From NCBI GenBank assembly GCA_009760855.2, contig WPIO01000099.1:943501-985000 (forward strand): a stretch of DNA of 41,500 nt, read 5' to 3'. The notes under the pieces were generated by a model. It made no database searches, was not told the origin of the DNA, and worked only from the letters and a program-made list of their open reading frames with translations. Source of the DNA: Cristatella mucedo. Taxonomy: Eukaryota > Bryozoa > Phylactolaemata > Cristatellidae. Of this stretch, positions 41,209 through 41,500 are shown piece by piece. Both the position numbers and the translations under genes were made by a program. Numbering within the stretch: position 1 is the stretch's first letter; every line of letters begins with the position of its first letter.

Positions 41209-41500
41209 ATAGCAGCCCACGAAAATAAACAAAACGGAAAGGGGTAAAAAGGAGTCAAAGAAAGTAATTAATTAATTAAAGGAGAGCACAGCGGCAGTCG
41301 AGGCAAGGGCTAAGTGAGCCGTACTGAAGTCGCTGGCTGAGTAGTGGCTGCTTGTCGAAGCAGGAGAAGCTACTGAATTCAGCAGCTGCTGCAGCTGCTG
41401 CTGCAGTGAGCAGGCACCGACTGCGGCTTAGCCGCTGTAGCGGTCAGGCAGACACGGAAACGGCAGCCACATTTGCTCACAGGGTGTGCTAGCAGGAGCA

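Overview
This window is eukaryotic nuclear DNA, most likely from an invertebrate animal. The evidence is the density of decayed L2/CR1-type non-LTR retrotransposons (LINEs), tRNA-derived SINEs, long (CT)n/(GA)n, (TG)n and (AT)n arrays, CpG-rich islands inside AT-richer DNA, and no bacterial-style gene packing. I could not assign the species. I found no host protein-coding gene I can name. Nearly every long open frame is either a LINE remnant or a translated simple repeat.

I recognise six repeat groups and use working names. LINE-A is an L2/CR1-like RT family. Its 3' tail ends in a GCGCC...GGCGC hairpin followed by (ATT)n. There are about 15 fragments; the longest are 7.9-9.3 kb and 20.5-22.9 kb. 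LINE-A2 is a diverged relative (1.3, 11.2 and 25.2 kb). LINE-B has a distinct tail ending in (ACATT)n. Its best copy at 13.7-16.0 kb keeps a 566-codon RT frame. LINE-C is at 25.5-26.3 and 36.0-36.5 kb. SINE-1 has a tRNA-like head and a tail that copies the LINE-A hairpin. SINE-2 has a tRNA-like head with a palindromic middle and a hairpin-rich tail ending ATCAGCTAGT. A pogo/Tigger-like MITE lies at 26.3-26.9 kb.

Layout. 0-0.4 kb: LINE-A tail and SINE-1. 0.4-1.3 kb: CpG-rich, promoter-like DNA with two identical E2F-type sites. 1.3-4.3 kb: LINE/SINE mosaic. 4.4-7.8 kb: simple repeats, one SINE-2 and 1.2 kb of unassigned DNA. 7.9-11.8 kb: LINE mosaic, including an inverted RT segment. 12.5-13.6 kb: a (GA)n array and a CpG-rich stretch. 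13.6-16.2 kb: LINE-B nested in a LINE-A tail, then SINE-2. 16.4-16.6 kb: a tRNA-Ser-like sequence joined to SINE-2. 17.3-17.95 kb: LINE-B with a recent 130-bp tandem duplication. 18-19.9 kb: unassigned, then strongly CpG-rich. 19.9-24.2 kb: a tail-to-tail SINE-2 pair, the longest LINE-A copy and its nested insertions. 25.1-27.8 kb: LINE-A2, then LINE-C carrying an 11-bp minisatellite, then the MITE with LINE-A inside, then a rearranged LINE-A. 27.8-41.5 kb: sparser repeats and microsatellites with a few weak candidate host exons (34.95, 37.3, 37.8 and 41.1 kb).

No genes work together here. What the window records is retrotransposition history: repeated 5' truncation, nesting, SINEs borrowing LINE tails, and satellite birth inside a dead LINE. 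The most notable observations are the minisatellite apparently seeded next to the LAPSYL codons of a LINE, a frame offset shared by three LINE-B copies, a 39-bp retro-insertion with a 5-bp target duplication, and the paired E2F sites.
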